Source of the DNA: JAHEFU01 sp041395205 | GTDB lineage: Bacteria > 4484-113 > JAFGCY01 | DNA: 64,000 nucleotides | Assembly (NCBI GenBank): GCA_041395205.1 | Contig: JAWLAZ010000001.1 | Coordinates: forward strand, 1,736,001 to 1,800,000 | Direction of reading: 5' to 3' | In this document: in pieces, positions 49,859 through 58,213 of the stretch | How the letters are laid out: each line of letters opens with the position of its first letter | Numbering within the stretch: the stretch's first letter is position 1 | The notes under the pieces: generated by a model | The model's input: the letters and a program-made list of their open reading frames with translations, nothing else | What the model was told of the DNA's origin: nothing | Database searches by the model: none | Program-made: the position numbers and the translations under genes

Positions 49859-50853
49859 CAGTTTCCCAGCCTCCGCTCCATCCGCATCAGCATCAGGCGG
49901 GCGGCCGCCAGCACGATGAAGGTGATCACGAACAGGATGAAACCCAGCGCGAACAGGGTGCTCGAGTACAGTCCGGGGTCGGCCTCGGTGAACTCATTGG
50001 CAATTGTCGCCGAGATCGTCGTGCCGGGATCGAGGAATGACGGGTTGATGCGGTGCGCGTTGCCGATCACGAAGGTCACGGCCATGGTCTCACCGAGCGC
50101 ACGGCCCAGTGCCAGCATCCCGCCGCCGATCACGCCGACGCGGGTATGCGGGATCACCACCTTGCGCACCACCTCCCAGGTGGTGCAGCCCAGCCCGTAG
50201 GCGGCTTCCTTCAGCACGGCGGGGACGGTCTCGAACACGTCACGGCTGACGGAGCTGATGAAGGGGATGATCATGATTGACAGGATCAGCGAGGCGGTCA
50301 GCACGTTGGTGCCGTAGGAGCCGTTGGCGAACAGGGCGTTGAGCAGCGGGATCGGTGCGAAGAACTTCACCAGTGCGGGGTTGACATGCTCCGCAAGGAA
50401 GGGCGCGAAGATGAACAGGCCCCAGATGCCGTAGATGATGCTCGGCACGCCGGCCAGCAGCTCGACTGCGATGCCGATCGGCTTGCGCAGCGCCATCGGA
50501 CAGGTCTCCGTGAGGAAGATGGCAATCCCGAGGCCGACCGGCATGGCAATCGCCATGGCAATGATCGAGGTGATCAGGGTGCCGTAGATCGCCGGCAGAC
50601 CGCCGAAGATTTCCTTGGGCGGGCTCCAGCGCTGGCTGACGAAGAATTCCCAGCCGTAGGCCTGGAAGGCGGGCAGGGCACCGCGGAACAGTGCGATCAT
50701 CACTCCCGTGAGGATGATCACCACGGTCCAGCAGGCAATCAGGGTGGTGAGTGAGAATGCGCGGTCTCCCCTGGCGAAGCCGCGCAGCACCCTGCTGCGC
50801 TGCTCCGTCAGCTTCGCCGCATCCAGGCCCACATTGAGCATAGTTCCAGACAT
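49858..50853 (-). CDS. pstC: Phosphate ABC transporter permease
   Basis: A 331-residue permease, the partner of PstA: first helix SLTTLIACWTVVIILTG, then the periplasmic segment AYGWEFFVSQRWSPPKEIFGGLPAIYGTL and the EAA-type loop. The start at 50853 is chosen for the GGAAGG before it and because the 32 upstream residues lie over the promoter and Pho box and are not protein-like. It is the first gene of the pstCAB-phoU transcript. Confidence 0.94.
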   Translation of the reverse strand: MSGTMLNVGLDAAKLTEQRSRVLRGFARGDRAFSLTTLIACWTVVIILTGVMIALFRGALPAFQAYGWEFFVSQRWSPPKEIFGGLPAIYGTLITSIIAMAIAMPVGLGIAIFLTETCPMALRKPIGIAVELLAGVPSIIYGIWGLFIFAPFLAEHVNPALVKFFAPIPLLNALFANGSYGTNVLTASLILSIMIIPFISSVSRDVFETVPAVLKEAAYGLGCTTWEVVRKVVIPHTRVGVIGGGMLALGRALGETMAVTFVIGNAHRINPSFLDPGTTISATIANEFTEADPGLYSSTLFALGFILFVITFIVLAAARLMLMRMERRLGN

Positions 50854-50937
50854 CTGCCTTCCGTTGCTTGTCCTCGCCGTTTCCGGCGGGCGGGCTGCGG
50901 CTACCAGACACTTGTCCACTGGTAGAGCCGGCTGCAG

Positions 50938-50971
50938 ATATTGAATCAAACCAGTGTGAAGATCATGTGAA
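50938..50971 (-). promoter_or_regulatory. Pho box and promoter of pstCAB-phoU
   Basis: Two TTCAC repeats 11 bp apart (GTGAA on the plus strand at 50956-50960 and 50967-50971), then 12 bp to a poor CAATAT -10 (50938-50943). The arrangement matches the other three Pho promoters in the window but lacks the third repeat. Confidence 0.6.
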
Positions 50972-50989
50972 GATAGCCGTCGGATTGCG

Positions 50990-51034
50990 TAAATAAAGAA
51001 AGGACTCCTCCCGCGGGTCTGCGGGAGAAGTCCT
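50990..51034 (-). terminator. Intrinsic terminator between pstS1 and pstC
   Basis: A 14-bp stem (AGGACT..CTCCCGC with the matching arm, one G-U) around a 6-nt loop, followed by TTCTTTATTT on the minus strand. It separates the binding-protein gene from the transporter genes. Confidence 0.85.
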
Positions 51035-51063
51035 CCATACGTCTAGGGGTAGCTGTGTTGGGG

Positions 51064-52266
51064 TCAGACCAGCGGCTGGCCGTTCTCGCCCTTGATCTCG
51101 CCGGCCCACATCGCCTCGACGCTCTCCACCACGGAGCTGGGCATCGGGATGTAGTCGAGGCCGAGTGCTTCCTCACTGCCGTACTCGAAGGCCCACTTGA
51201 AGAACTTCAGGGCTTCGGCGGAAGCGGCGTCATCCTCGGGGGACTTGTACATCAGGATGAAGGTGGCGGCGGTCATCGGCCAGGTGGCATCACCGGGCTG
51301 GTTGGCGAGGATCACGCCATAACCGGGCACGCTGCTCCAGTCGGCACTGGCGGCTGCGGCGGCGAAGGCATCGGCATCCGGGCTGACGGTCTTGCCGGCC
51401 TTGTTGATCATGTTGCAGTGCGTCATGTTGTTCTGCTTGGCGTAGGCATACTCGACATAGCCGATGCTGAATTTGGCACCAGCCACGTTCTGGGCCACGC
51501 CCTCGTTGCCCTTGGCACCGATGCCGACCGGCCACTCGACGGCCTTGTCAACGCCGATCTCACTTCTCCAGGCCTCACTGACCTCGGCCAGGTAGTAGGT
51601 GAAGTTGTAGGTGGTGCCGGAACCGTCGGAGCGGGTGACGACGTTGATGCTGGCATCGGGCAGCGTCACGCCCTCATTGAGCGCGGCAATCGCCGGGTCG
51701 TTCCAGTTGCTGATCTTGCCCATGAAGATATCCGCAAGCGTCGTGCCGTCCAGTGTGACCTGGCCAGCCTCAATGCCCTCGAGATTGATGACGGGGACGA
51801 TGCCACCCATCACCATCGGCCACTGCACGAGGCCGCTTTCCGTGAGTTCCTCTCCGCTGAGCGGGGCATCGGTGGCGCCGAAGGTCACTGTCTTTGCCTT
51901 GATCTGCTTGATGCCGCCGCCGGAACCGATGGACTGGTAGTTCAGACCGACGCCGGTCTCCTTCTGGTAGCTGTCAGCCCACTTCGAGTAGACCGGATAG
52001 GGGAAGGTTGCGCCTGCACCTGCGATCTGGCCCACGCCGCCGGCGGAAGAAGTATCGCCTGCGGAGGTGTCCGCAGTGGAGCTGTCGGCAGTGGTGCTGC
52101 TGTTGTCCGCGGTGCTGGAAGAGCTGGAGCTGCTGCTGTCGGTTGACGTGCTGTCAGTCTCGGACGGGCAACCCGTCGCAAACGCGGCCAGCATGGCAAC
52201 AGAGGCCAGCAGGGCCAGCACGCGGAGCGGGAAGATGGTGTTCAGGGTCATGCCTGTGCGATTCAT
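51064..52266 (-). CDS. pstS: Phosphate-binding lipoprotein PstS, first paralogue
   Basis: A 400-residue periplasmic phosphate receptor. Signal and lipobox MLAAFATGC anchor it to a membrane; a Ser/Thr-rich linker of about 45 residues follows, then the PstS domain: GAGATFPYPVY, YQSIGSGGGIKQI, FGATDAPL, RSDGSGTTYNFTYYL and the C-terminal KFFKWAFEYG. GGAGG lies seven bases before the ATG at 52266. It is about 80 percent identical by eye to the upstream paralogue in its core and shares its promoter design. A terminator and an independent Pho box flank it. Confidence 0.95.
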   Translation of the reverse strand: MNRTGMTLNTIFPLRVLALLASVAMLAAFATGCPSETDSTSTDSSSSSSSSTADNSSTTADSSTADTSAGDTSSAGGVGQIAGAGATFPYPVYSKWADSYQKETGVGLNYQSIGSGGGIKQIKAKTVTFGATDAPLSGEELTESGLVQWPMVMGGIVPVINLEGIEAGQVTLDGTTLADIFMGKISNWNDPAIAALNEGVTLPDASINVVTRSDGSGTTYNFTYYLAEVSEAWRSEIGVDKAVEWPVGIGAKGNEGVAQNVAGAKFSIGYVEYAYAKQNNMTHCNMINKAGKTVSPDADAFAAAAASADWSSVPGYGVILANQPGDATWPMTAATFILMYKSPEDDAASAEALKFFKWAFEYGSEEALGLDYIPMPSSVVESVEAMWAGEIKGENGQPLV

Positions 52267-52293
52267 TGTTATACCTCCGTAATAGGCAGGGAG

Positions 52294-52346
52294 AATGTAC
52301 TGAGGCCGTGTGTGGATTCCGTGAAGATAACGTGAATCCACATGAA
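52294..52346 (-). promoter_or_regulatory. Pho box and promoter of pstS1
   Basis: TTCAT, TTCAC, TTCAC and TCCAC repeats (plus-strand GTGGA 52312, GTGAA 52321, GTGAA 52332, ATGAA 52342) spaced 9, 11 and 10 bp, then 12 bp to TACATT (52294-52299). The downstream leader up to the ribosome-binding site is nearly identical to that of pstS2. Confidence 0.75.
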
Positions 52347-52444
52347 TTCTTGACAAATCAGCTGCATTGGCAACCCAGGGGATTGCCGGACTCCCGGTTC
52401 AGGGGACAGCTGCATCACCGTCCGGGCTGGCATGAAAAGCAGAA

Positions 52445-52479
52445 GCTCTCCCGCAGGCAAGTTTCACCTTCGGGAGAGC
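52445..52479 (-). terminator. Terminator-like hairpin between pstS2 and pstS1
   Basis: Perfect 9-bp stem GCTCTCCCG/CGGGAGAGC with a 17-nt loop, followed on the minus strand by TTCTGCTTTT. It should limit read-through from pstS2 into pstS1. Confidence 0.7.
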
Positions 52480-52502
52480 CTCATCTGGTCAAAGCTTCAG
52501 GC

Positions 52503-53591
52503 TCAGATCAGCGGCTTGCCGTTGGCACCCTTGATCTCCTTGGACCACATCGCCTCGACGCTGTCCACCACGGACTTCGGCATCGGGATGTAGTCAAGAC
52601 CGAGCGCTTCGCTGTCACCCTTCTCGAAGGCCCACTTGAAGAACTTCAGGGCCTGGGTGGAGGCGGCGTCATCCTCGGGGGACTTGTACATCAGGATGAA
52701 GGTGGCGGCGGTCATCGGCCAGGTGGAGTCACCTGGCTGGTTGGCAAGGATCACTCCGTAACCGGGCACGCTGCTCCAGTCGGCGCTGGCGGCGGCGGCG
52801 GCGAAGGCATCGGCATCCGGGCTGACGGCCTTGCCGGCCTTGTTGATCATCTTGGTGTAGGTCAGGCCGTTCTGCTTGGCATAGGCATACTCGACGTAGC
52901 CGATGCTGTTCCTGGCGCCGGCCACGTTCTGGGCCACGCCCTCGTTGCCCTTGGCACCGATGCCGACCGGCCACTCGACGGCCTTGTCAACACCGATCTC
53001 ATCCGCCCACGCCGAGCTGACATCAGCCAGGTAGTAGGTGAAGTTGTAGGTGGTGCCGGAACCGTCGGAGCGGGTGACCACGTTGATGCTGGTGCTCGGC
53101 AGGCTGACGCCGCCGTTGAGCTTGGCGATCGCGGGGTCGTTCCACTTCGTGATCCTGCCCATGAAGATGTTGGCAAGCGTGCTGCCATCCAGCACGAGCT
53201 GGCCGGGCTTGACACCCTCCACGTTGATCACGGGCACGATGCCGCCCATCACCATCGGCCACTGCACCAGGCCGGACTCACTGAGCTCCTGGCCGCTGAG
53301 CGGAGCATCGGTGGCACCGAAGGTCACTGTCTTTGCCTTGATCTGCTTGATGCCGCCGCCGGAACCGATGGACTGGTAGTTCAGACCGACGCCGGTCTCC
53401 TTCTGGTAGCTGTCAGCCCACTTCGAGTAGATCGGGTAGGGGAAGGTCGCCCCGGCGCCCGAGATCTGCTCGGCGGCGCTGGCGGGCGTACCGCGGAAAC
53501 CGGCTGCCAGGGCAGCGAGAATGACAACTCCGGCGAAGACCAGCATGGCCTTCAGCGGATTACTGTTCAGGTTCTTACCTGTGCGCTTCAT
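52503..53591 (-). CDS. pstS: Secreted phosphate-binding protein PstS, second paralogue
   Basis: A 362-residue PstS with an ordinary cleavable signal peptide (ends RGTPASAAEQ), so it is free in the periplasm or secreted, unlike the lipoprotein paralogue. The same phosphate-site motifs are present: SGAGATFPYPIY, GSGGG, TDAPLSG and RSDGSGTTYNFTYYL. GGAGG is seven bases before the ATG at 53591. It has its own Pho box and ends in a terminator-like hairpin. The two genes are tandem duplicates. Confidence 0.95.
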   Translation of the reverse strand: MKRTGKNLNSNPLKAMLVFAGVVILAALAAGFRGTPASAAEQISGAGATFPYPIYSKWADSYQKETGVGLNYQSIGSGGGIKQIKAKTVTFGATDAPLSGQELSESGLVQWPMVMGGIVPVINVEGVKPGQLVLDGSTLANIFMGRITKWNDPAIAKLNGGVSLPSTSINVVTRSDGSGTTYNFTYYLADVSSAWADEIGVDKAVEWPVGIGAKGNEGVAQNVAGARNSIGYVEYAYAKQNGLTYTKMINKAGKAVSPDADAFAAAAASADWSSVPGYGVILANQPGDSTWPMTAATFILMYKSPEDDAASTQALKFFKWAFEKGDSEALGLDYIPMPKSVVDSVEAMWSKEIKGANGKPLI

Positions 53592-53618
53592 TGTTATACC
53601 TCCGTTATAGGCAGGGAG

Positions 53619-53661
53619 AATGTACTCAGGCAGTGTGTGAATCACGTGAAGGCAAGGTGAA
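53619..53661 (-). promoter_or_regulatory. Pho box and promoter of pstS2
   Basis: Three TTCAC repeats (plus-strand GTGAA at 53637, 53646 and 53657) spaced 9 and 11 bp, then 12 bp to TACATT (53619-53624). No -35 box, as expected for PhoB-dependent promoters. Confidence 0.75.
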
Positions 53662-53693
53662 CCCCGGTAATTTACTGGGGAAACGGGAGGTTG

Positions 53694-55484
53694 TCAGTTT
53701 CCCTGGAGCTCTTGGGGGAACGACAGGATGAACTCGGAACCCTTGCCGGGACTGCTCTTGATCCGCACCTCGCCGCCATGCGCGATCATCACATGCTTGA
53801 CGATCGCGAGGCCCAGCCCGGTGCCTCCCAGCTGGCGCGAGCGCGCCTTGTCAACGCGGTAGAAGCGCTCGAAGATCCGCGCATGGTGCTCTTCCGGAAT
53901 GCCCGGGCCGTAGTCACGCACACTGATGAAGGGGTTGCTGCCCTCGAGGCCCACTGTCACTTCAACCAGCTGGCGGCTGCCGGCGTACTTGATGGCATTG
54001 TCAACGAGGTTGCCGACGGCCAGCAGCAGGTTCTCCTGGTCGCCCATCACGCGGATCGGCTGCTCCGGCAGGCTGAGCCGGAGCTCCACGCCTGCTGACT
54101 CGCTCTTGGCCGAGCAGTTGTCAATGGCCAGCCGGGCCGTCGCGGCGAGATCCAGCGGCTCGTCCTCGCGCTCGTGGAAGCCGTGCTCCACGCGCGAGAG
54201 TGAGAGCATGTCGTTCACCAGCCCGCTCAGGCGCAGGGACTCATCGAGGATGCTGCCCATGAAGCGGTCGCGCACGGCATGTTCCATTTCCGGGTCGCTG
54301 ATGATCGTCTCCGCCAGGCCGCGGATCGCGGTCACGGGGCTCTTCAGTTCATGGCTGGCATTGGCAATGAACTGCGTGCGCATGTGCTCGAACTCGTGTG
54401 TGCCGGTGATGTCGCGGATGATGCCCACCGCGCCGAGCACGCCTACCGTGGCATCCCGCCAGGGGGTGACGATGATGCTGATCCAGCGGTTGCTGCCGGT
54501 GCCAACCAGCTCCAGCTCGCGCTGGATCGTGCTACCGTTGCTGATCGCCGCCGAGAGGGCCTGCACCAGTTCGGGCACGGTCAGGCATTCCCAGGCATGC
54601 CGCCCCGCGATGGCATCGTACTCCTGGCGGCAGTATCCGGCGGCCACGCGGTTGACATGCACGATGCGTTCCTGGCTGTCAACGGCGATCAGTCCCTCAC
54701 TCATGCTGGAAAGGATCGCCTCGAGCTGGCTGCGGTCGCGGGCGATCGTCAGCATCCGCTGGGCCAGGCTGTCGGACATGCTGTTGAGCATCTCGGCGAG
54801 CTGTCCCAGTTCATCATGGGTCATGACTTCCGCCCGCTGGCTGTAATTTCCGCGGCTGATTCCACGGGCGACCTCCATCATGCGCGTCACCGGCCGGGTC
54901 ACGCGGCGCGCGAACAGCAGGCCGAGCGGCAGGCTGACGAGCAGGGTGATACCCGTGCCCATCAGCACACTGAGCCGCAGGGCCCTGAGCTGGCTGTCGA
55001 TGTCACTGAGCGGCAGGGAAGTGCGGACATAGCCGCTCAGCCTGTCGCCGTCATGCACTGCCAGCGCGTAGTACATCATCCGCTCATGCACGCTGCGGCT
55101 GAAGCGCCGCGACATGCCGCTGCCATTGCTGCCTGCGGCCAGCAGTTCCGGACGGTTGGCATGGTTCTCCATTTCGGCCGCCGCCATATGCGAGTCAGCC
55201 AGCACCACGCCGTCCTCGCGGATCACGGTGAAGCGGGTGGCGGTGGCCTGGCCAAGCTGCCTGAGCTGCTCATTCAGCGCCGGCTGGGCCTGGCCCGCCC
55301 GCAGGCTGTCCTGGGCCATGGCCTCCAGCATCAGGCACTGCTGCTGCAGGGACCGCTCAATGCGCAGCAGCGAGTCGGCCGTGATCCGGAACTGGATCAG
55401 CAGGCCCACCGTCAGGGCCGTGAGCACGATCAGGATCGCGTATACGGAGTACAGCTTCCAGAAGAACTGCGTGCGCAGGGCCAT
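53694..55484 (-). CDS. phoR: Phosphate regulon sensor histidine kinase
   Basis: A 596-residue membrane kinase. TM1 at about 12-32, an extracytoplasmic sensor domain to about 165, TM2 at about 168-192, HAMP (RRVTRPVTRMMEVARGISRGNY), PAS (AILSSMSEGLIAVDSQERIVHVN), HisKA with His in FIANASHELKSPVTAI, and HATPase with NLVDNAIKYA, RDYGPGIP and GGTGLGLAIVKH. The extended periplasmic domain is longer than in enteric PhoR. It shares TGATG with phoB and lies next to the pst genes, which fixes the assignment. Confidence 0.93.
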   Translation of the reverse strand: MALRTQFFWKLYSVYAILIVLTALTVGLLIQFRITADSLLRIERSLQQQCLMLEAMAQDSLRAGQAQPALNEQLRQLGQATATRFTVIREDGVVLADSHMAAAEMENHANRPELLAAGSNGSGMSRRFSRSVHERMMYYALAVHDGDRLSGYVRTSLPLSDIDSQLRALRLSVLMGTGITLLVSLPLGLLFARRVTRPVTRMMEVARGISRGNYSQRAEVMTHDELGQLAEMLNSMSDSLAQRMLTIARDRSQLEAILSSMSEGLIAVDSQERIVHVNRVAAGYCRQEYDAIAGRHAWECLTVPELVQALSAAISNGSTIQRELELVGTGSNRWISIIVTPWRDATVGVLGAVGIIRDITGTHEFEHMRTQFIANASHELKSPVTAIRGLAETIISDPEMEHAVRDRFMGSILDESLRLSGLVNDMLSLSRVEHGFHEREDEPLDLAATARLAIDNCSAKSESAGVELRLSLPEQPIRVMGDQENLLLAVGNLVDNAIKYAGSRQLVEVTVGLEGSNPFISVRDYGPGIPEEHHARIFERFYRVDKARSRQLGGTGLGLAIVKHVMIAHGGEVRIKSSPGKGSEFILSFPQELQGN

Positions 55485-56176
55485 CAGTCCTCCCGGAAGC
55501 GGTATCCCACCCCGCGCACGGTCTCCACGAGCTCGCGCTGTTCCCCGAGCTTCTTGCGGATCGACTTCACATGGGTGTCAATGTTGCGCTCGATCACGAT
55601 CCCGCCGCTGTTGCCGGTGAGCGCGAGGATCTCCTCGCGGCTGAAGACGCGGCCGGGGCTGCGCATCAGCAGGCTCATGATCTGGAACTCGGAGGGGGTG
55701 AGTTCCACCAGTTCATCAGCTACGTAGAAGCGGTGGCGCTCAGTATCTATCCGCAAGCCGCCGGCATTGATCACGGTGCGGCTGCCGTCCTGGGCCTGAT
55801 GCAGGCGGCGCAGGCTGGCCTTGACGCGGGCCACGAGCTCTCGCGGGCTGAAGGGCTTGACGATGTAGTCGTCAGCGCCGATACCCAGACCGAGCACGAC
55901 ATCGGATTCCTCCGAGCGCGCGGTGACCATCAGCACTGGAATATGGCGCAGCGAGATATCCGTCTTGAGGTTCTGGCAGATCTGGATGCCGTCCATTCCG
56001 GGCAGCATGATGTCCAGCAGTGCCAGATCGGGCTTTTCGCGGCGGATCATGTCGATGCCTTCGACACCATCCCGCGCTTCCAGCACACGGTAGCCTTCAC
56101 GGCGCAGGTTGTAGGAAATCACCTCGAGGATGTTGTTCTCATCCTCGACGACGGCGATGCGGTACTGTCTGCTCAT
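55484..56176 (-). CDS. phoB: Phosphate regulon response regulator
   Basis: A 230-residue OmpR-type regulator: receiver with VVEDE, phospho-Asp in LALLDIMLPG, VTARSEE and VKPFSPREL, then a winged-helix domain (ELTPSEFQIMSLLMRSPGRVFSREEIL ... VIERNIDTHVKSIRKKLG ... VRGVGYRF). It should bind the TTCAC direct repeats found at four promoters here. The ATG at 56176 is preferred; the upstream extension is not protein-like. No Pho box is visible before the gene itself. Confidence 0.94.
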   Translation of the reverse strand: MSRQYRIAVVEDENNILEVISYNLRREGYRVLEARDGVEGIDMIRREKPDLALLDIMLPGMDGIQICQNLKTDISLRHIPVLMVTARSEESDVVLGLGIGADDYIVKPFSPRELVARVKASLRRLHQAQDGSRTVINAGGLRIDTERHRFYVADELVELTPSEFQIMSLLMRSPGRVFSREEILALTGNSGGIVIERNIDTHVKSIRKKLGEQRELVETVRGVGYRFRED

Positions 56177-56188
56177 TTCAGTTTCCTG

Positions 56189-56307
56189 TTGTGATTTGCC
56201 GGACAGGTGCCTATAAGCCTCTCCGGACACTTTCGGGAAAATATGCAGACGGGGTATAACACCATTGATTATACACAAGCCTGCCCCGGGGGCGGGGCAG
56301 GCGTTTT
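56189..56307 (+). ncRNA. Candidate small RNA or attenuated leader opposite the phoB leader
   Basis: On the plus strand TTGTGA (56189-56194), exactly 17 bp, and TATAAG (56212-56217) are followed about 60 bp later by a strong intrinsic terminator: GCCTGCCCC/GGGGCAGGC (9-bp stem, 56279-56302) with GTTTTCATTT. The predicted transcript of about 85 nt would be antisense to the phoB leader. It could instead be an attenuator for the HTH gene at 56409. No coding frame of note lies inside. Confidence 0.4.
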
Positions 56308-56408
56308 CATTTATCCTCCTGACTTCCAGATTTCAGCAGCGCGGATTTCCCGGATAAATCCTGATTGACTGCACGCCTGGTCAGCTTCGCTGTGTTTCAA
56401 CTTAGGCA

Positions 56409-56948
56409 GTGAACGATCGCAGCAACATCATCGCGCAAGTGATTGACGAGGCCTGCCGGCAGCGCGGCTGGAATCTTTCGCAGCTGGCGCGCCATGTCGG
56501 CAAGAGTTCAACGACTCTTTCACGCTGGAAGGACGGCACGAGCGGGAACTGCGATGTCTTCACGCTTGCGGAGATCTTCCGCCTGGCCGGACTGAGCATG
56601 GACGAGGCCTTTCGCCTGAGCAATGCGCCGGCAGGAATGACGGCTGCGGACGCAGGCATGGAACTGAAACGGGAAGTTGAAGAGCTGCGCAGCCAGCTTG
56701 GCAGGCATGAGAGCGTACTCAATGGACTGCACAGCGTGTTTGCCCTGCTGGGCGAGGGGGCTTCACGACGCTTGGGCCAGGTGCATTCCGCACGCGCGGA
56801 GAGCAGCGGGCAGGCCGAACAGGAAAGCTGCCTGAGCGATGTGCTGTCCAGCCTCGACCGGACGCTGGAGCAGCTGGACCGGGAACCGGACCCCGGCACC
56901 GGGAAACAGGAGGAGGAAAGCGGTTTCGGCTGGCAACGACGGGCCTGA
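56409..56948 (+). CDS. HTH (XRE/Cro-like) DNA-binding protein
   Basis: A 179-residue protein from a GTG start. Residues about 8-65 form an XRE-type HTH (IIAQVIDEACRQRGWNLSQLARHVGKSSTTLSRWKDGTS), followed by a helix and a coiled coil (ELKREVEELRSQLGRHESVLNGLHSVFALL) and an acidic disordered tail. The start lacks a ribosome-binding site and is not certain. It lies 19 bases before the helical-repeat gene on the same strand, an apparent two-gene unit. Its target is unknown. Confidence 0.75.
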   Translation: MNDRSNIIAQVIDEACRQRGWNLSQLARHVGKSSTTLSRWKDGTSGNCDVFTLAEIFRLAGLSMDEAFRLSNAPAGMTAADAGMELKREVEELRSQLGRHESVLNGLHSVFALLGEGASRRLGQVHSARAESSGQAEQESCLSDVLSSLDRTLEQLDREPDPGTGKQEEESGFGWQRRA

Positions 56949-56967
56949 GTCCTGATGGAATTGCGGG

Positions 56968-57894
56968 ATGCGCGACACTGAGACAAACTACACCTGGCTG
57001 GCCAACCTGGCAAAGCTTGCCACGGAGCATTACCACGCCGGCGACTCGGCTGCACTGGCAACGGTGCTGCGCCGTCTGCGCAGCATGGCGGATGCCTGCG
57101 GCAGCGGCAATGACCTGACAAGCTACGAGACGACCGTCTGCCGCTGCCTGTTGCTTTACGGCTCACTGCGCCTGGATGCCGGGGACTTCTCCACATGCCG
57201 CAGTGCGAGCATTGATGCCTGCAGGATCCTCGACAGGAAGCGCCAGCGTCTTGAACATGCCGGTGAGCAGGCGCGGCCGGACAGCCTGGCCTGGCTGGCA
57301 GTGCTCAAGCTGGAGGCTGACATGTCCTGGCTGATGCTGCCGGAGGATGAGGTTCAGCCACTGGCGAGTCCTGACGTCGCCCAGCGCATGGGCAAGGTGC
57401 TGCGTGCACTGGAGATCGGCCTCAGCCGCAACCGCGACATGGATCCCGAGCGCAGGCGCAACATAGAAGTCCAGCAGCTGGACTGCCTCTCGTCACTGCT
57501 GCGGCTTGCCCTGCGCGATGACATGCACCTGCACGAGCAGCTCTGCGCCGAGTACCGGCATCAATTGGAACCTGCACTCCGGGATGAGGGCAATCCATTC
57601 CACTGGGAGATGTTCATTGCCCGCTCCCACCTGCAGGGTAGCCTGGACCCGCAGCAGTTCACACGCCTGGACCGGGTCCGCCGATCAGCCTACATGGCCT
57701 GCTATCCGGAATTTGTCGACGAGCGGCACTACCGGCAGAGCGCGGATCTGGAACGACGCCGATTCTTCAGTGCTCCCGCCCTACTGGTACCACTCCGGTG
57801 CATCGAGCACGACGTGCAACAGGTCGTCAATGTCGATGTCGGGCACGAGCGCGGACTGCACCTCGCCCCGAATCGCCTCCAGCAGGGCCTCTGA
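56968..57894 (+). CDS. Unknown all-helical (TPR-like) protein
   Basis: A 308-residue protein with no TM segment or signal peptide. The pattern of paired amphipathic helices (LAKLATEHYHAGDSAALATVLRRLRSM, LLLYGSLRLDAGDFSTCRSASIDACRIL, LAVLKLEADMSWLML) resembles TPR or SEL1-like repeats, as in sensor partners of XRE regulators. The last 38 residues are antisense to the coding end of the convergent lipoprotein gene and may be a read-through extension rather than part of the fold. I recognise no named family. Confidence 0.65.
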   Translation: MRDTETNYTWLANLAKLATEHYHAGDSAALATVLRRLRSMADACGSGNDLTSYETTVCRCLLLYGSLRLDAGDFSTCRSASIDACRILDRKRQRLEHAGEQARPDSLAWLAVLKLEADMSWLMLPEDEVQPLASPDVAQRMGKVLRALEIGLSRNRDMDPERRRNIEVQQLDCLSSLLRLALRDDMHLHEQLCAEYRHQLEPALRDEGNPFHWEMFIARSHLQGSLDPQQFTRLDRVRRSAYMACYPEFVDERHYRQSADLERRRFFSAPALLVPLRCIEHDVQQVVNVDVGHERGLHLAPNRLQQGL

Positions 57895-58152
57895 ATCAGA
57901 GCTGAAGCTGCTGCCGTTGTAGAGATCGCCCAGGTCCTCCTGGGTGTAGGGAGTCATCAGCACACCGGCGGGGCATGCATCGAAGTTGCAGCTCGAGCAA
58001 TGCAGGTCCCAGGCATTGACGACATCCGCCCGGCTGGTGGCAACCTTCACGCTGCGCGGCAGCGCTGTTTCAGGAGCGGGGGCAGCGGAAGAGCCGCAGC
58101 CGGCAAGCAGGGACAGACAGGCAAGGAACACGAATACAAACCAAACGCGCAT
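57781..58152 (-). CDS. Small Cys-containing lipoprotein
   Basis: A 123-residue lipoprotein with signal and lipobox MRVWFVFVFLACLSLLAGC. The mature part has one compact Cys segment, WDLHCSSCNFDACPAGVLM, which may bind a metal or haem or form disulfides, and an acidic C-terminal helix ending DDLLHVVLDAPEWYQ. GAGGTG is five bases before the ATG and a strong promoter lies upstream. Its final 114 bases overlap the convergent helical gene. No family is recognised. Confidence 0.8.
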   Translation of the reverse strand: MRVWFVFVFLACLSLLAGCGSSAAPAPETALPRSVKVATSRADVVNAWDLHCSSCNFDACPAGVLMTPYTQEDLGDLYNGSSFSSDSEALLEAIRGEVQSALVPDIDIDDLLHVVLDAPEWYQ

Positions 58153-58185
58153 ACTGACACCTCTATTCAGGGATAAAAGTGCCAG

Positions 58186-58213
58186 ATTATACCAGCGTTC
58201 AATGACTTGTTAA
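58186..58213 (-). promoter_or_regulatory. Promoter of the small Cys lipoprotein gene
   Basis: TTAACA (58208-58213), 16-bp spacer, perfect TATAAT (58186-58191), giving a leader of about 28 nt. Confidence 0.7.

Noticed and set aside
50854..50949. N-terminal extension of PstC
   Set aside because: It covers the Pho box and promoter; the permease signal helix is downstream.
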